Below, one piece after another: positions 35,360 through 44,315 of a stretch of DNA of 48,425 nucleotides (within the stretch, counting starts at the first letter, position 1; each line of letters starts with the position of its first letter). Position numbers and translations under genes: made by a program. The DNA lies in assembly GCA_900545215.1 (NCBI GenBank), contig UQXW01000008.1:1-48425 (forward strand), written 5' to 3'. The notes beneath the pieces were generated by a model. That model was given only the letters and a program-made list of their open reading frames with translations. It was not told where the DNA came from and searched no databases. The DNA is from an uncultured Bacteroidota bacterium (GTDB taxonomy: Bacteria > Bacteroidota > Bacteroidia > Bacteroidales > P3).

Positions 35360-35863
35360 CTATTCGCCTTTGTCCAAATTGTCCATCAGTTTTTTCCTTG
35401 CAAGAAATATGCGACTTTTTACCGTGCCTATGGAAATGGAGAACCTGTCGGCTATTTCCTGATACTTGTATCCTTGGTTTATCATCTCGAAAGGAATGCG
35501 TTGTTCTTTGGGTAGCAGTTTTATCTTTGCTTTGATGTTCTCGTAATTCAAGTCATGGTCGGCTGTGAAAGCACTTACACCGGCGTTGCGGTTGATGTAC
35601 GATATCGCATTCTCGTCCTCGATTACCCGACCTACTCTCTTGTTTTTGCGATAGTTGTTTATGAAAGTGTTCTTCATTATCGTAAACAACCATGCTTTGA
35701 TGTTGGTATCTTCCTTGAAAGATTCCTTGTGCATTAAGGCTTTAAGAAAAGTGTCTTGCACCAAATCCTTTGCCTCTTCTCTGTTTTGGGTCAGGGAAAA
35801 CGAAAAGTTTTCCAATCCTTTCTTTTCTTTGAGCAATCGTTGCTCGAAATCAATGGTATTCAT
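35360..35863 (-). CDS. ECF RNA polymerase sigma factor
   Basis: 167 aa. Sigma-2 region around NREEAKDLVQDTFLKALMHK and NIKAWLFTIMKNTFINNYRK; sigma-4 region around LLPKEQRIPFEMINQGYKY and IADRFSISIGTVKSRIFLAR, a standard HTH. It directs RNA polymerase to a specific regulon, probably an envelope or stress set. No anti-sigma factor lies next to it. Start codon ATG at 35863. Confidence 0.92.
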   Translation of the reverse strand: MNTIDFEQRLLKEKKGLENFSFSLTQNREEAKDLVQDTFLKALMHKESFKEDTNIKAWLFTIMKNTFINNYRKNKRVGRVIEDENAISYINRNAGVSAFTADHDLNYENIKAKIKLLPKEQRIPFEMINQGYKYQEIADRFSISIGTVKSRIFLARKKLMDNLDKGE

Positions 35864-36002
35864 GTCGCATAAATGTTAAGCGGTTAATAATCCGCATTCC
35901 TTTTTCGAGAGAATTACGCGAGAAAACTCACGTAAGGCTTGATGAAAAGGGAGTGCCTTTTCTCTAATATGCTTCAAGAATTATGCCAAAGTCGGAAAAA
36001 GG

Positions 36003-36045
36003 CTGTATTTCAGCAAGAATAATTTCGCATACGGCTGAAATACAG
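36003..36045. repeat. Perfect 12-bp inverted repeat
   Basis: CTGTATTTCAGC at 36003-36014 and its reverse complement at 36034-36045 with a 19-base loop. It sits between the divergent sigma and dpp11 genes; it may be an operator or RNA stem, since there is no T-run. Confidence 0.75.
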
Positions 36046-36163
36046 TGAAATATTTTGAGCGAGATTTTTTGCGGTGTGGTTTGGAAAAGCCGAAACTCTC
36101 CGAAAAACGGACGAATTCGGGAAAAAGTTTCCACAAAAAGGAAAACAGTCTTTGGAGATTTGC

Positions 36164-36171
36164 TAAATTTG
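36164..36171 (+). promoter_or_regulatory. -7 element of dpp11
   Basis: TAAATTTG, 28 bases before the start codon. The nearest TTTG (36151-36154) is too close, so the -33 element is unclear. Confidence 0.45.
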
Positions 36172-36199
36172 CACTGATTATAAAGAATGGAATAGACTT

Positions 36200-38362
36200 A
36201 TGAAGAAAGTATCGGTATTGTTTGCATTGATGATGTTACTAATGTTCAATGCATTTGCAGATGAGGGCATGTGGTTGCCTCTGTTGTTGGGAAACAAACA
36301 GGCGGATATGCAGAAAAACGGAATGAAAATCAGTGCAGAGGATATTTACAGTGCAAATCATTCCTCTTTGAAGGACGCAGTGGTTTTGTTCGGCAGGGGT
36401 TGTACGGGAGAGTTCGTCTCTTCACAGGGTTTGTTGCTTACGAACCATCATTGCGGATACAGTTTCATCGTTTCCCACAGCACGGTGGAGGCGGATTATC
36501 TGACGAACGGATTTTGGGCAGAGAACAAATCAGCGGAGTTGCCTTGCAAGGGCTTGACGGTAACTTTGCTGGTATATATGCAGGACGTTACCGCCGAGGT
36601 GCTGAAAGGAGTGGAAAATGTATCACAGGCTGAAAGAGAGAAAATAATAGAGCGTAACATCGGAGAAGTTGCGGCAAAGGCAACGGAGGGTACGCATTAC
36701 GAGGCAGTGATAAAGCCTTTCTATTATGGTAATCAGTATTTCATGTATGTGAATGAGGTGTTCAGAGATGTGCGTTTGGTGGGAGCTCCGCCAAGCAACA
36801 TAGGCAAATTCGGCGGAGATACGGATAATTGGATGTGGCCTCGTCATACGGGGGACTTTTCGGTGTTCCGCGTGTATGCAAATAAGAATAACGAACCTGC
36901 GGATTACAGTCCGGCAAACGTACCATACGTTCCGAAAAAGCATTTGAAGATAAATCTCAACGGAGTGAAGGAGGGTGATTTCACATTCGTTTTCGGTTAT
37001 CCGGGAACGACGAGACAATTCCTTACAAGCGATGCTGTGGACTTTGTTCAGAACTATGATGACCCTGCAAGGATTAAGTTGCGTACCGAAATATTGGATG
37101 TTTATAACAGGGCGATGAATAATTCTGCCGCACAGAGGTTGCGGTATGCTTCCGAGGTGGCTTCTGTTGCCAATGGTTGGAAGAAATGGCAGGGAGAGGT
37201 GAGAGGTTTGAAGAGATTGGATACGAAGAACAAGAAAATCGAGTTTGAAAACAACTTTACCGAGTGGGCTGCCTCTTCTTCCGAAAGGTCGAAATTCTAT
37301 GGCGGAGTTTTGCCTGCCTTGAAGAAGACATACGCGGAATCTCAGCAAGCAAGACTGGCATACATATACATAAACGAGGCGTTGTTGGCTTCCGATATGA
37401 TGTATCAGGCTTTGCAGGTGTCGAAATTGGCTAACTTGTCGAAAGAAGCAAAAGACATGGAGAAAATAAGTGCCGTTGCGGAAAACATATACAAGAGTTT
37501 GAAAGCCGGATTTGAGAATGACTATGCAAATCATAGGCTTGTGGATAAGGAGATATTTGTTCGCACGATGAGCATATACTACAATGATTTCGCAAAGAAC
37601 CATTACGATTGGCTCGTGCAGGATTTCAGCAAATCGAAGAAGCAGAGCATAGAGGACTACTTTGCGTCTGTATATGAGGCTTCGTTCCTGACGAATCCGA
37701 AACAGGTAGAGAAGTTGTTGGCAGGCTATAAGAGCAAGAATTATAAGAAGATTGAGAGCGACCCTGCCGTGATGTTGTGCAGTCGTATAATAACAGCATT
37801 CAATGAAAAGGACGGAGCAATCATAAGCAATGCGAATGCCGCGACGGATAGTTTGTACAGAGTTTATGTTGCGGGAATCATGCAGATGGATACCATAAAG
37901 GAATTCTATCCCGATGCCAATCTTACGTTGAGAGTTGCGTACGGAAACGTGAAGTCGTACGAACCAAAGGACGGAGTGGTTTACAAACCATACTCGACCA
38001 TTGAAGGAATAATGCAGAAAGAAAATCCGGAGATATATGACTATAAGGTGGAGAAGAAATTGAAGCAGTTGTATTCGGAAAAGGATTACGGAAGATATGC
38101 AAACGAAAAGGGTGAAATGCCGGTGGCTTTCATAGCAAGCAATCATACCACGGGAGGAAACTCGGGTTCTCCTGTGCTTGACGCAAACGGCGATTTGATA
38201 GGAATAAACTTCGACAGAAATTGGGAAGGAACCATGAGCGACATCATGTACGACCCTTCGCAGTGTAGGAATATATCGTTGGATATTCGTTATTGTCTGT
38301 TCATAATAGACAAGTTTGCAGGTGCGAAACATTTGGTTGATGAAATGACAATAGTAAAATAA
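36200..38362 (+). CDS. S46 family dipeptidyl-peptidase, DPP11-type (Asp/Glu specific)
   Basis: Periplasmic serine exopeptidase that removes dipeptides from the N-terminus, used to feed on oligopeptides. 720 aa, the size of P. gingivalis DPP11. Signal peptide to ~residue 20. Catalytic His84 in TNHHCGY, Asp in the GDTDNWMWPRHTGDFS region, and Ser655 in TGGNSGSP. Residue 673 is Arg (NFDRNWEGTMSD); in the family Arg673 gives Asp/Glu specificity (DPP11) and Gly673 hydrophobic specificity (DPP7). It precedes pheT by 9 bases in one run. Confidence 0.92.
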   Translation: MKKVSVLFALMMLLMFNAFADEGMWLPLLLGNKQADMQKNGMKISAEDIYSANHSSLKDAVVLFGRGCTGEFVSSQGLLLTNHHCGYSFIVSHSTVEADYLTNGFWAENKSAELPCKGLTVTLLVYMQDVTAEVLKGVENVSQAEREKIIERNIGEVAAKATEGTHYEAVIKPFYYGNQYFMYVNEVFRDVRLVGAPPSNIGKFGGDTDNWMWPRHTGDFSVFRVYANKNNEPADYSPANVPYVPKKHLKINLNGVKEGDFTFVFGYPGTTRQFLTSDAVDFVQNYDDPARIKLRTEILDVYNRAMNNSAAQRLRYASEVASVANGWKKWQGEVRGLKRLDTKNKKIEFENNFTEWAASSSERSKFYGGVLPALKKTYAESQQARLAYIYINEALLASDMMYQALQVSKLANLSKEAKDMEKISAVAENIYKSLKAGFENDYANHRLVDKEIFVRTMSIYYNDFAKNHYDWLVQDFSKSKKQSIEDYFASVYEASFLTNPKQVEKLLAGYKSKNYKKIESDPAVMLCSRIITAFNEKDGAIISNANAATDSLYRVYVAGIMQMDTIKEFYPDANLTLRVAYGNVKSYEPKDGVVYKPYSTIEGIMQKENPEIYDYKVEKKLKQLYSEKDYGRYANEKGEMPVAFIASNHTTGGNSGSPVLDANGDLIGINFDRNWEGTMSDIMYDPSQCRNISLDIRYCLFIIDKFAGAKHLVDEMTIVK

Positions 38363-38371
38363 TATCGGAAG

Positions 38372-40837
38372 ATGAAAATATCATATAATTGGTTGAAGCA
38401 GTATGTCGATATAAACATTTCGGCAGAAAAGGTGGCAGAGTTGTTGACTTTCGGAGGTTTGGAAGTTGAAGGTGTCGAGAGAATAGAGACAATAAAAGGC
38501 GGATTGAGAAATTATTTCGTGGGAGAGGTATTGACGTGCGAGATGCACCCGAATTCTGACCACTTGCATTTGACGACTGTCGATGTGGGAGGGGAACGTC
38601 CGTTGAATATCGTTTGCGGAGCTCCCAATGTTGCGAAAGGTCAAAAGGTTATAGTCGCAACGATTGGGGCGAAGGTTTATACATCAGATGAAGAGTTCTT
38701 CGAGATAAAGAAATCCAAACTGAGGGGCGAATTGAGCGAGGGAATGATTTGTTCGGAAAAGGAACTCGGTTTGAGCGATAACAATGACGGTATAATGGTG
38801 TTGAAAGATAATCCTCGGTCAGGAACTCCTGCGGCGGCTTATTTCGACATCGAGGAAGATTTCGTCTTTGAAATCGGACTGACGGCAAATCGTTCGGACG
38901 CAACATCGCATATAGGCGTAGGCAGAGACTTGGTGGCTTTGTTGAAGGCACAGTTGAATGAGAACAAATATCTGTCGGTTCCGTCTGTCGATGCTTTCAA
39001 AGCGGATAGTACTTTGCACAACGATGTGGAAATTTCGATAGACACGGATTTATGCAAGCGTTATTCGGCTGTAACGATAAGCGGAGTGAAGGTTGCGGAC
39101 TCTCCGAAATGGTTGGCGGACAGCCTGAGGGTCATCGGCATTCGCCCGATAAACAATATCGTAGATGCAACCAATTTCGTTTTGATGGAAATAGGTCAAC
39201 CTTTGCATGCTTTTGATTTGAACAAGGTTAAAGGCAATAGAATTGAGGTCAAGACTTTGCCGGAAGGAACGAAATTCACGACATTGGACGGAGTGGAGAG
39301 AACACTCAACGGAAGAGAAGCAATGGTTTGCAATGCCGAAGAGGCAATGTGCATGGGCGGAATATACGGCGGCTTGAAGTCGGGAGTAAGCACGGAAACG
39401 ACAGAGGTGCTTATAGAGAGTGCATACTTCGATCCCGTTGTCATAAGAAAGGCTGCAAAGACTCATACATTGAAAACAGATGCTTCTTTCAGATATGAGC
39501 GTGGAGCCGACCCGAATATAACGGTTTATGCCTTGAAGAGGGTTGTCATGTTGATTAAAGAGATTGCCGGCGGCGAGATTTCTTCCGATATAAAAGACGT
39601 TTACCCGACAAAGATAGAGCCTGTCAGAGTCGAATTGAACTATGAGAAGATGGATAGTTTGATAGGAAAGAGTATCGACAGGGTTCTTGTGAAAGATATT
39701 TTGAAGTTGTTGGATATACAGGTGGCATCGGACGATGAGAAAGGTTTGGTGGCAGTCGTGCCTACGAATAAGGTGGACGTTACCCGTCCGTGTGATGTGA
39801 TAGAAGAAATATTGCGTATTTACGGTTATGATAATGTCGAAATATCGGATACGGTAAAGAGTTGCTTGAATCAAACGACAAAACCGGACAGAGATAAAAT
39901 ACAAAATATCGTTTCGGATTACCTTGCGGCGAACGGTTTCAATGAAACGATGAATAATTCCCTTACAAAGTTGTCGTATTATGAAGAAAACAAGGATTTC
40001 CCTGCCGAGGAGTCCGTTACGGTTCTGAATGCTTTGAGTAAGGATTTGGGGCAAATGCGGCAGACTTTGCTGTACGGATTGTTGGAAACGGCGGAGTATA
40101 ACATCAATCGTAAGGTTTCGGATTTGAGATTGTTCGAGTTCGGAAATTGCTATAAAAAGAACCTGAAAACGTTTGACAGCGATTGTATCACCAAACGCTA
40201 TGATCAGTCCAAACATCTTGCTTTGTTGACAACGGGAAAGAGTGCGGAGAGTTGGCAGGCAGGCAGACAGGCAACGGATTTCTTCTTCTTGAAAAACATC
40301 TTTGAAAACGTACTTACGCAGTTGCGTATCGATGGCTCGAGGTTTGCGGTCGAACAAATCGAAAACGGATATTATCAGTATGCTTTGGCTTATACCAATA
40401 GGGAAAGCAAGAAAGTCGTTGCCACGATAGGACGGTTGAGAAATGTTGTTTGCAAGGCTTTCGATATAAAACAGGAAGTATTTTATGCCGATGTGGATTG
40501 GGATTTGCTTTTCAAGCTTATTCCGGCCAAGAGCGTGAAGTATGAGGAAATATCGAAGTTCCCTGAGGTCAGAAGAGACTTGGCGTTGGTGGTAAACAAA
40601 GATGTTTCGTTCGCTCAAATAGAAACCGTGGCTTATCAGACGGAAAAGAAATTGTTGAAGTCCGTTTCGCTGTTCGATGTTTATACGGGAGACAAACTTC
40701 CGGAGAATACGAAGCAATATGCGATAGCTTTCATATTGCAGGATAAGGAAAGAACGCTTACGGATAAACAGATAGAGAACGTGATGCAAAAGTTGCTGAA
40801 AGCGTTTGAACAGAAATTGAATGCAAGTCTGAGATAG
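38372..40837 (+). CDS. pheT: Phenylalanyl-tRNA synthetase beta subunit
   Basis: Charges tRNA-Phe with PheS. 821 aa. The EMAP-like tRNA-binding domain (~40-150) holds VGEVLTCEMHPNSDHLHL. B3/4 editing and B5 domains follow (GIRPINNIVDATNFVLMEIG, FDLNKVKGNRI, RYERGADPN). The C-terminal ferredoxin-fold anticodon-binding domain includes FPEVRRDLALVV and ends KAFEQKLNASLR. pheS is not in the window, usual for Bacteroidota. The next gene starts right after its stop. Confidence 0.97.
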   Translation: MKISYNWLKQYVDINISAEKVAELLTFGGLEVEGVERIETIKGGLRNYFVGEVLTCEMHPNSDHLHLTTVDVGGERPLNIVCGAPNVAKGQKVIVATIGAKVYTSDEEFFEIKKSKLRGELSEGMICSEKELGLSDNNDGIMVLKDNPRSGTPAAAYFDIEEDFVFEIGLTANRSDATSHIGVGRDLVALLKAQLNENKYLSVPSVDAFKADSTLHNDVEISIDTDLCKRYSAVTISGVKVADSPKWLADSLRVIGIRPINNIVDATNFVLMEIGQPLHAFDLNKVKGNRIEVKTLPEGTKFTTLDGVERTLNGREAMVCNAEEAMCMGGIYGGLKSGVSTETTEVLIESAYFDPVVIRKAAKTHTLKTDASFRYERGADPNITVYALKRVVMLIKEIAGGEISSDIKDVYPTKIEPVRVELNYEKMDSLIGKSIDRVLVKDILKLLDIQVASDDEKGLVAVVPTNKVDVTRPCDVIEEILRIYGYDNVEISDTVKSCLNQTTKPDRDKIQNIVSDYLAANGFNETMNNSLTKLSYYEENKDFPAEESVTVLNALSKDLGQMRQTLLYGLLETAEYNINRKVSDLRLFEFGNCYKKNLKTFDSDCITKRYDQSKHLALLTTGKSAESWQAGRQATDFFFLKNIFENVLTQLRIDGSRFAVEQIENGYYQYALAYTNRESKKVVATIGRLRNVVCKAFDIKQEVFYADVDWDLLFKLIPAKSVKYEEISKFPEVRRDLALVVNKDVSFAQIETVAYQTEKKLLKSVSLFDVYTGDKLPENTKQYAIAFILQDKERTLTDKQIENVMQKLLKAFEQKLNASLR

Positions 40838-41254
40838 ATGAAGTCTCTGTTGAACTATGACATAAAGGTGCTTATAGCCTTGCTCGAATCGTTGGAAGGG
40901 AGCAAAAAGTTCTTCAAGTTTTTGCTCCATAACGGTTATCCCGAACTTGCGGCATGGAGTAATGCCGTGTTGGGTGACGAAGATGCTTTGCATTGGCTGT
41001 TCGATAACGGATACGGAGAGTTGGGAGTTCTGAGTAATGCCATAGATGGAGAAAAGAAAGCCGTTCAGTGGGTATTGTTATCGAAAGATGACTTCATGAT
41101 AAACTTTTCTGCTGCATGCAGAAAGGAAGCGGACGGAATGAAGTGGTTGGAGGAAAGAGACCTTGAAATATTCATCAGAATGGTTTACAGGATACGAACC
41201 ATTCTGGAACTGCAAATAAAGGATCAATTATTTTGGTACAGATGGAAACATTGA
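40838..41254 (+). CDS. Uncharacterised small protein linked to pheT
   Basis: 138 aa, no signal peptide. It contains two or three short helical repeats of an ankyrin-like kind: FLLHNGYPELAAWSNAVLGD, HWLFDNGYGELGVLSNAIDG, QWVLLSKDD. Family unknown to me. The ATG directly abuts the pheT stop and the end overlaps the next gene by 13 bases, so the three are translationally linked. A regulatory or scaffold role is possible but unproven. Confidence 0.7.
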   Translation: MKSLLNYDIKVLIALLESLEGSKKFFKFLLHNGYPELAAWSNAVLGDEDALHWLFDNGYGELGVLSNAIDGEKKAVQWVLLSKDDFMINFSAACRKEADGMKWLEERDLEIFIRMVYRIRTILELQIKDQLFWYRWKH

Positions 41255-42336
41255 AAAAACGGATAAGCAATCGTAATTGCATAATCAACAACACGCTTGT
41301 GTTCGTGTTGGCATACCTTATGGTGTTTTTTATATTGCAAGCAGGCATTGCCATAACGGCTTTTGCATACGGTGTTCCCATGATACTTTATACTTCAACC
41401 ATAGATTTCGATGCGGTAAATACGGCTGCTTCGGCGGATATTTGGTCTTCGGCGGATAATGTGATTGCCATATTCGGCAGTTCCATTGTCGCACTCTTCC
41501 TTTTGATGATAATAGCCGTTCTTTTGTTGACGCAGTGGAAAACAGATAAGGTTCAAATACAGCGTTTCTTGTTTTGGGTAGCGGTATGTAGTTTTGTGCG
41601 GATAGGAGGAAACTTTATAACAGGGCATTTGTTCCACCTTTGGAATATCAACCTTGTAACGGATTTCATGGGTATTACATATCCTTCCACTATCGGAAAG
41701 TTGTTATTCCTTATTGTTACACTCTTGTTCATTGTAACGGGGTTTTGGTGTGCTTCTTTCCTGATTAAGTACATCATCGACCCGTTTGAAGGAAGGATAA
41801 TCTATGATTTGAAATCGAATATCCTGTTGCCGGCTCTTTGGGGAAGTATCATGGTGAATTTATTCTTCATTCCGAATAGACCCCGTTTCATTTGGACGGA
41901 GGTGATAGACGTTGTTATAATATTGGCAGGCTTGTTGCTGATATTGAAGCCTTCGATTACCAAAAGGTATAATTTTGTCGAAGAAAGAAAAAACAATGGC
42001 GATGATGTTTATGATGAAAGGCTAAACGCACCGTTATTATTTACGTTGGCAATCGTACTTGTTGCAATAAAGATGTTGTTCGATAATGGCTTGGTATTCG
42101 AGCCGTCTCCTTACAGAAACTACTTTTTTGAGAATGTTGTCTTCACCGCTTGTGCCGTTATCGTGTTGCTCTTCATAATTTATTTGTTCTACTCTTACAA
42201 ATCGAAGAAAAGGAAGAGAGAGATCTTGATTGCGGCGGATAGAATGCAGAATGAAGAGGAAGACAAGAGTATTTCCGACGAAGAATGGGGCGTCAGAAAA
42301 CACGACATGAGCAAATACAATGATTGGGAGGACTGA
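41242..42336 (+). CDS. Integral membrane protein of unknown function
   Basis: 364 aa from ATG 41242 (METLKKRISN), preferred over a TTG at 41233. About seven to eight hydrophobic segments (~20-45, ~65-95, ~110-130, ~155-180, ~205-240, ~265-285, ~295-320), then a charged C-terminal tail (RMQNEEEDKSISDEEWG). No recognised family signature. Part of the pheT run; ends 4 bases before the convergent mreD stop. Confidence 0.7.
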   Translation: METLKKRISNRNCIINNTLVFVLAYLMVFFILQAGIAITAFAYGVPMILYTSTIDFDAVNTAASADIWSSADNVIAIFGSSIVALFLLMIIAVLLLTQWKTDKVQIQRFLFWVAVCSFVRIGGNFITGHLFHLWNINLVTDFMGITYPSTIGKLLFLIVTLLFIVTGFWCASFLIKYIIDPFEGRIIYDLKSNILLPALWGSIMVNLFFIPNRPRFIWTEVIDVVIILAGLLLILKPSITKRYNFVEERKNNGDDVYDERLNAPLLFTLAIVLVAIKMLFDNGLVFEPSPYRNYFFENVVFTACAVIVLLFIIYLFYSYKSKKRKREILIAADRMQNEEEDKSISDEEWGVRKHDMSKYNDWED

Positions 42337-42352
42337 ACAGTCAGATTTTTTT
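42331..42352 (+). terminator. Weak terminator overlapping stop codon
   Basis: GACTG-AA-CAGTC (42331-42342) includes the TGA stop of the membrane gene and is followed by AGATTTTTTTC. The T-run is within mreD's last codons on the other strand. The stem is short, so termination may be weak. Confidence 0.4.
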
Positions 42353-42856
42353 CGGTTTGAAGAAAATCAAATCGCAGATTATCATAAGCAATATCGTAGC
42401 CACGCTGCTTAATCCTATTCTCAGCAGAGTTTGCAATATCTCCGACCAACGGAAAGTCTCTATCGTAATCAATAAAGCTATATGAATGATGGTCAATATG
42501 GAGATATAGCCGAGATAAGGAGCGAAGCTCATACTCGATGAGGTCGGTATGTCGAATGAAGAGGTTTGTTGATTTGCTTCAAACGAACCTATAAATATAG
42601 GTCTTATGAAACCTGTGAATACACTCACTGCCGTATGAAACCCTACTTGCCCAGAAAAAATATCTACGCAAAAGCCCATGAGGAAAGATAGCAAAAGGAC
42701 AGCCCATTTCGGTGTCTTATATGGAAGCAACAGTATGAACCATATATAAATCATCGGTTCCACATAGCCGAACAGGTTCACATTATTCAAAATCAATATT
42801 TGAGCCGAAAGCAAAGCAATAAACTGCAAAGCCGTTATCGATATGTTTCTAATCAT
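42341..42856 (-). CDS. mreD: Rod shape-determining protein MreD
   Basis: 171 aa, five transmembrane segments, e.g. residues ~5-25 and ~36-58. It contains YIWFILLLPYKTPKWAVLLL and GFCVDIFSG, typical of Bacteroidota MreD. Works with MreC and MreB in the elongasome. Overlaps mreC by 8 bases. The usual followers, PBP2 (mrdA) and rodA, are not here, since the next gene is convergent. Confidence 0.88.
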   Translation of the reverse strand: MIRNISITALQFIALLSAQILILNNVNLFGYVEPMIYIWFILLLPYKTPKWAVLLLSFLMGFCVDIFSGQVGFHTAVSVFTGFIRPIFIGSFEANQQTSSFDIPTSSSMSFAPYLGYISILTIIHIALLITIETFRWSEILQTLLRIGLSSVATILLMIICDLIFFKPKKI

Positions 42857-43679
42857 TCTTCATTCCCCTTTCCAATTGCTCCTGTTCCATTCCGAAAAAG
42901 TTCTTCACCACATAGACAAATCCCAATTTGTTGTAATCGGCCGAGAATTTGATGTCCACATCATAAAATCCGCTGCCCTGATCCTTTGAGAACTTTCGTA
43001 TATATCCCACGACAATGCCTTCCGGTATGTTTTTTGAAAAGCCGCTTGTGATGATGGTATCGCCTTTCTTCAAGGGAATGGACGAAGGTATGTCTATAAC
43101 CTCGCCTTTCTCGTAATTGCCTCCGTTCCATACCAATGTGCCGACTGCCTGCGTCCTTTTGTTCTTCACCGTTATCTTGCTGTCCTGATGTAATACCGTC
43201 ATGACCAAAGCAAAGTTGTCCGTAACCTGAGTAATCACGCCGACAATGCCGTTGGGAGCAATAACACTCATATTCTTCTCTATACCGCTGGATTTTCCCT
43301 TATTGAGCATGAAATAGTTGTTCCTCTTGTTTATCGATTTTGAAATAACTTTTGCCTCGACAAAAGAGAACCTCTGCTTATATACCGTATCCTCTTTTAT
43401 CATCACCCTGTCGGTGTACTTGACGTACGAAGACTCTATTTGAGCTCTCAGTCTTGCATTCTCTTCTGCCAACTCTTCGTTCACGGATGCAAGAGTGAAA
43501 TAATGACCTACTTTGTTGCATTGCTCGAATATCGAACCGGATATATTGTTCGCCAAATTAGTTATCATCGAACCCTGATAATACGAATTTTGAGAGATGA
43601 ACCAAATGGCTATCCCTTCCAATATCAGGAACATAAAGACGTAATAGTACCTCTGAAAAAACCTTATGAGATTGTTCAT
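42849..43679 (-). CDS. mreC: Rod shape-determining protein MreC
   Basis: 276 aa from ATG 43679 (MNNLIRFFQR); the upstream TTG at 43700 overlaps a -7 element. An N-terminal transmembrane helix (~10-27) is followed by a short coiled coil (EELAEENARLRAQIE) and a beta-barrel periplasmic domain with NGIVGVITQV, VSAVLTVLHQDSKI-like and GDTIITSGFSKNIPEGI patterns. Scaffolds the elongasome in the periplasm. mreB is not adjacent. Confidence 0.92.
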   Translation of the reverse strand: MNNLIRFFQRYYYVFMFLILEGIAIWFISQNSYYQGSMITNLANNISGSIFEQCNKVGHYFTLASVNEELAEENARLRAQIESSYVKYTDRVMIKEDTVYKQRFSFVEAKVISKSINKRNNYFMLNKGKSSGIEKNMSVIAPNGIVGVITQVTDNFALVMTVLHQDSKITVKNKRTQAVGTLVWNGGNYEKGEVIDIPSSIPLKKGDTIITSGFSKNIPEGIVVGYIRKFSKDQGSGFYDVDIKFSADYNKLGFVYVVKNFFGMEQEQLERGMKND

Positions 43680-43697
43680 TGCTCTGTAAACCTGTTG

Positions 43698-43705
43698 CAA
43701 AATTA
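43698..43705 (-). promoter_or_regulatory. -7 element of mreC
   Basis: On the minus strand TAATTTTG, 18 bases before the mreC start. TTCG sits at the -33 distance. It shares this small spacer with the divergent lipoprotein promoter. Confidence 0.5.
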
Positions 43706-43714
43706 GAAAGAAAT

Positions 43715-43745
43715 TTTGTGATTAGCCGAAAAAAACATATTTTTG
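43715..43745 (+). promoter_or_regulatory. Promoter of the lipoprotein pair
   Basis: TTTG at 43715-43718 and TATTTTTG at 43738-43745 with 19 bp between. The start is at 43775. Confidence 0.7.
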
Positions 43746-43774
43746 CAGTCTGAAACAATAAAAACAGTGAGAAT

Positions 43775-44293
43775 ATGAGAAAGTTAATGCTTGCATTGGT
43801 TTGCTTGGCACTACCATTTGCGTTTTGGAGTTGTGAAGACACCGAGGAACTCATCGGAGCCATTGACATCACAATCGGATCAGAAACCTACAACATTCCG
43901 AATGCCTTTTTCACGGAAGTATCCGGCAGCACCGCCATTGCGGGAAGCAACATCAAGGAAAGCGTGGCTGTTGCATTCAAAGGTTCGAGCGAAAAGACCT
44001 ATACACTCGGTCTTGGAAAGGACGCACTTTCCGCAGCTGCGAACATAATGAATATAGGCAGCATGGAAAACACCTTGGTTTATATCCCTTCTTCCGGAGT
44101 GAAAGATGACGGCATTACGGCGGTATGCGGAACCTTGAAAATAACCGAATACACAAGCACAAAGGTCAAAGGAGAGTTTTCGGGCTACGGAGTAAAGAGT
44201 TCGATTATCACATCCGGAAACGTTGATTGGTCGAACTTGCAATCCAATTTGCAAGAAATCAACGGAACCTTTACGGCAGTAGGAAAGAAGTAA
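43775..44293 (+). CDS. Lipoprotein, first of a tandem paralogous pair
   Basis: 172 aa. Lipobox FWSC sets the lipidated Cys at residue 20. The mature part begins IDITIGSETYNIPNAFFTEV and ends LQEINGTFTAVGKK, with the middle holding GTLKITEYTSTKVKGEFSGY. The paralog downstream shows the same order of motifs. Likely an outer- or inner-membrane-anchored beta-sandwich protein. No function known to me. Own promoter, spacing 22 bases to the next gene. Confidence 0.75.
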   Translation: MRKLMLALVCLALPFAFWSCEDTEELIGAIDITIGSETYNIPNAFFTEVSGSTAIAGSNIKESVAVAFKGSSEKTYTLGLGKDALSAAANIMNIGSMENTLVYIPSSGVKDDGITAVCGTLKITEYTSTKVKGEFSGYGVKSSIITSGNVDWSNLQSNLQEINGTFTAVGKK

Positions 44294-44315
44294 AGTTCAA
44301 AAAAGACAAGGGAAC

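Larger units (their letters stand above)
35864..36199. other. Divergent spacer with a series of inverted repeats
   Basis: A 336-bp region between the ECF sigma gene and dpp11. It holds TTACGCGAG/CTCACGTAA (35914-35935), GAAAAGG/CCTTTTC (35944-35962) and a perfect 12-bp pair CTGTATTTCAGC/GCTGAAATACAG (36003-36045). A -7-like TAAATTTG (36164-36171) precedes dpp11. No gene seen. Confidence 0.6.
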
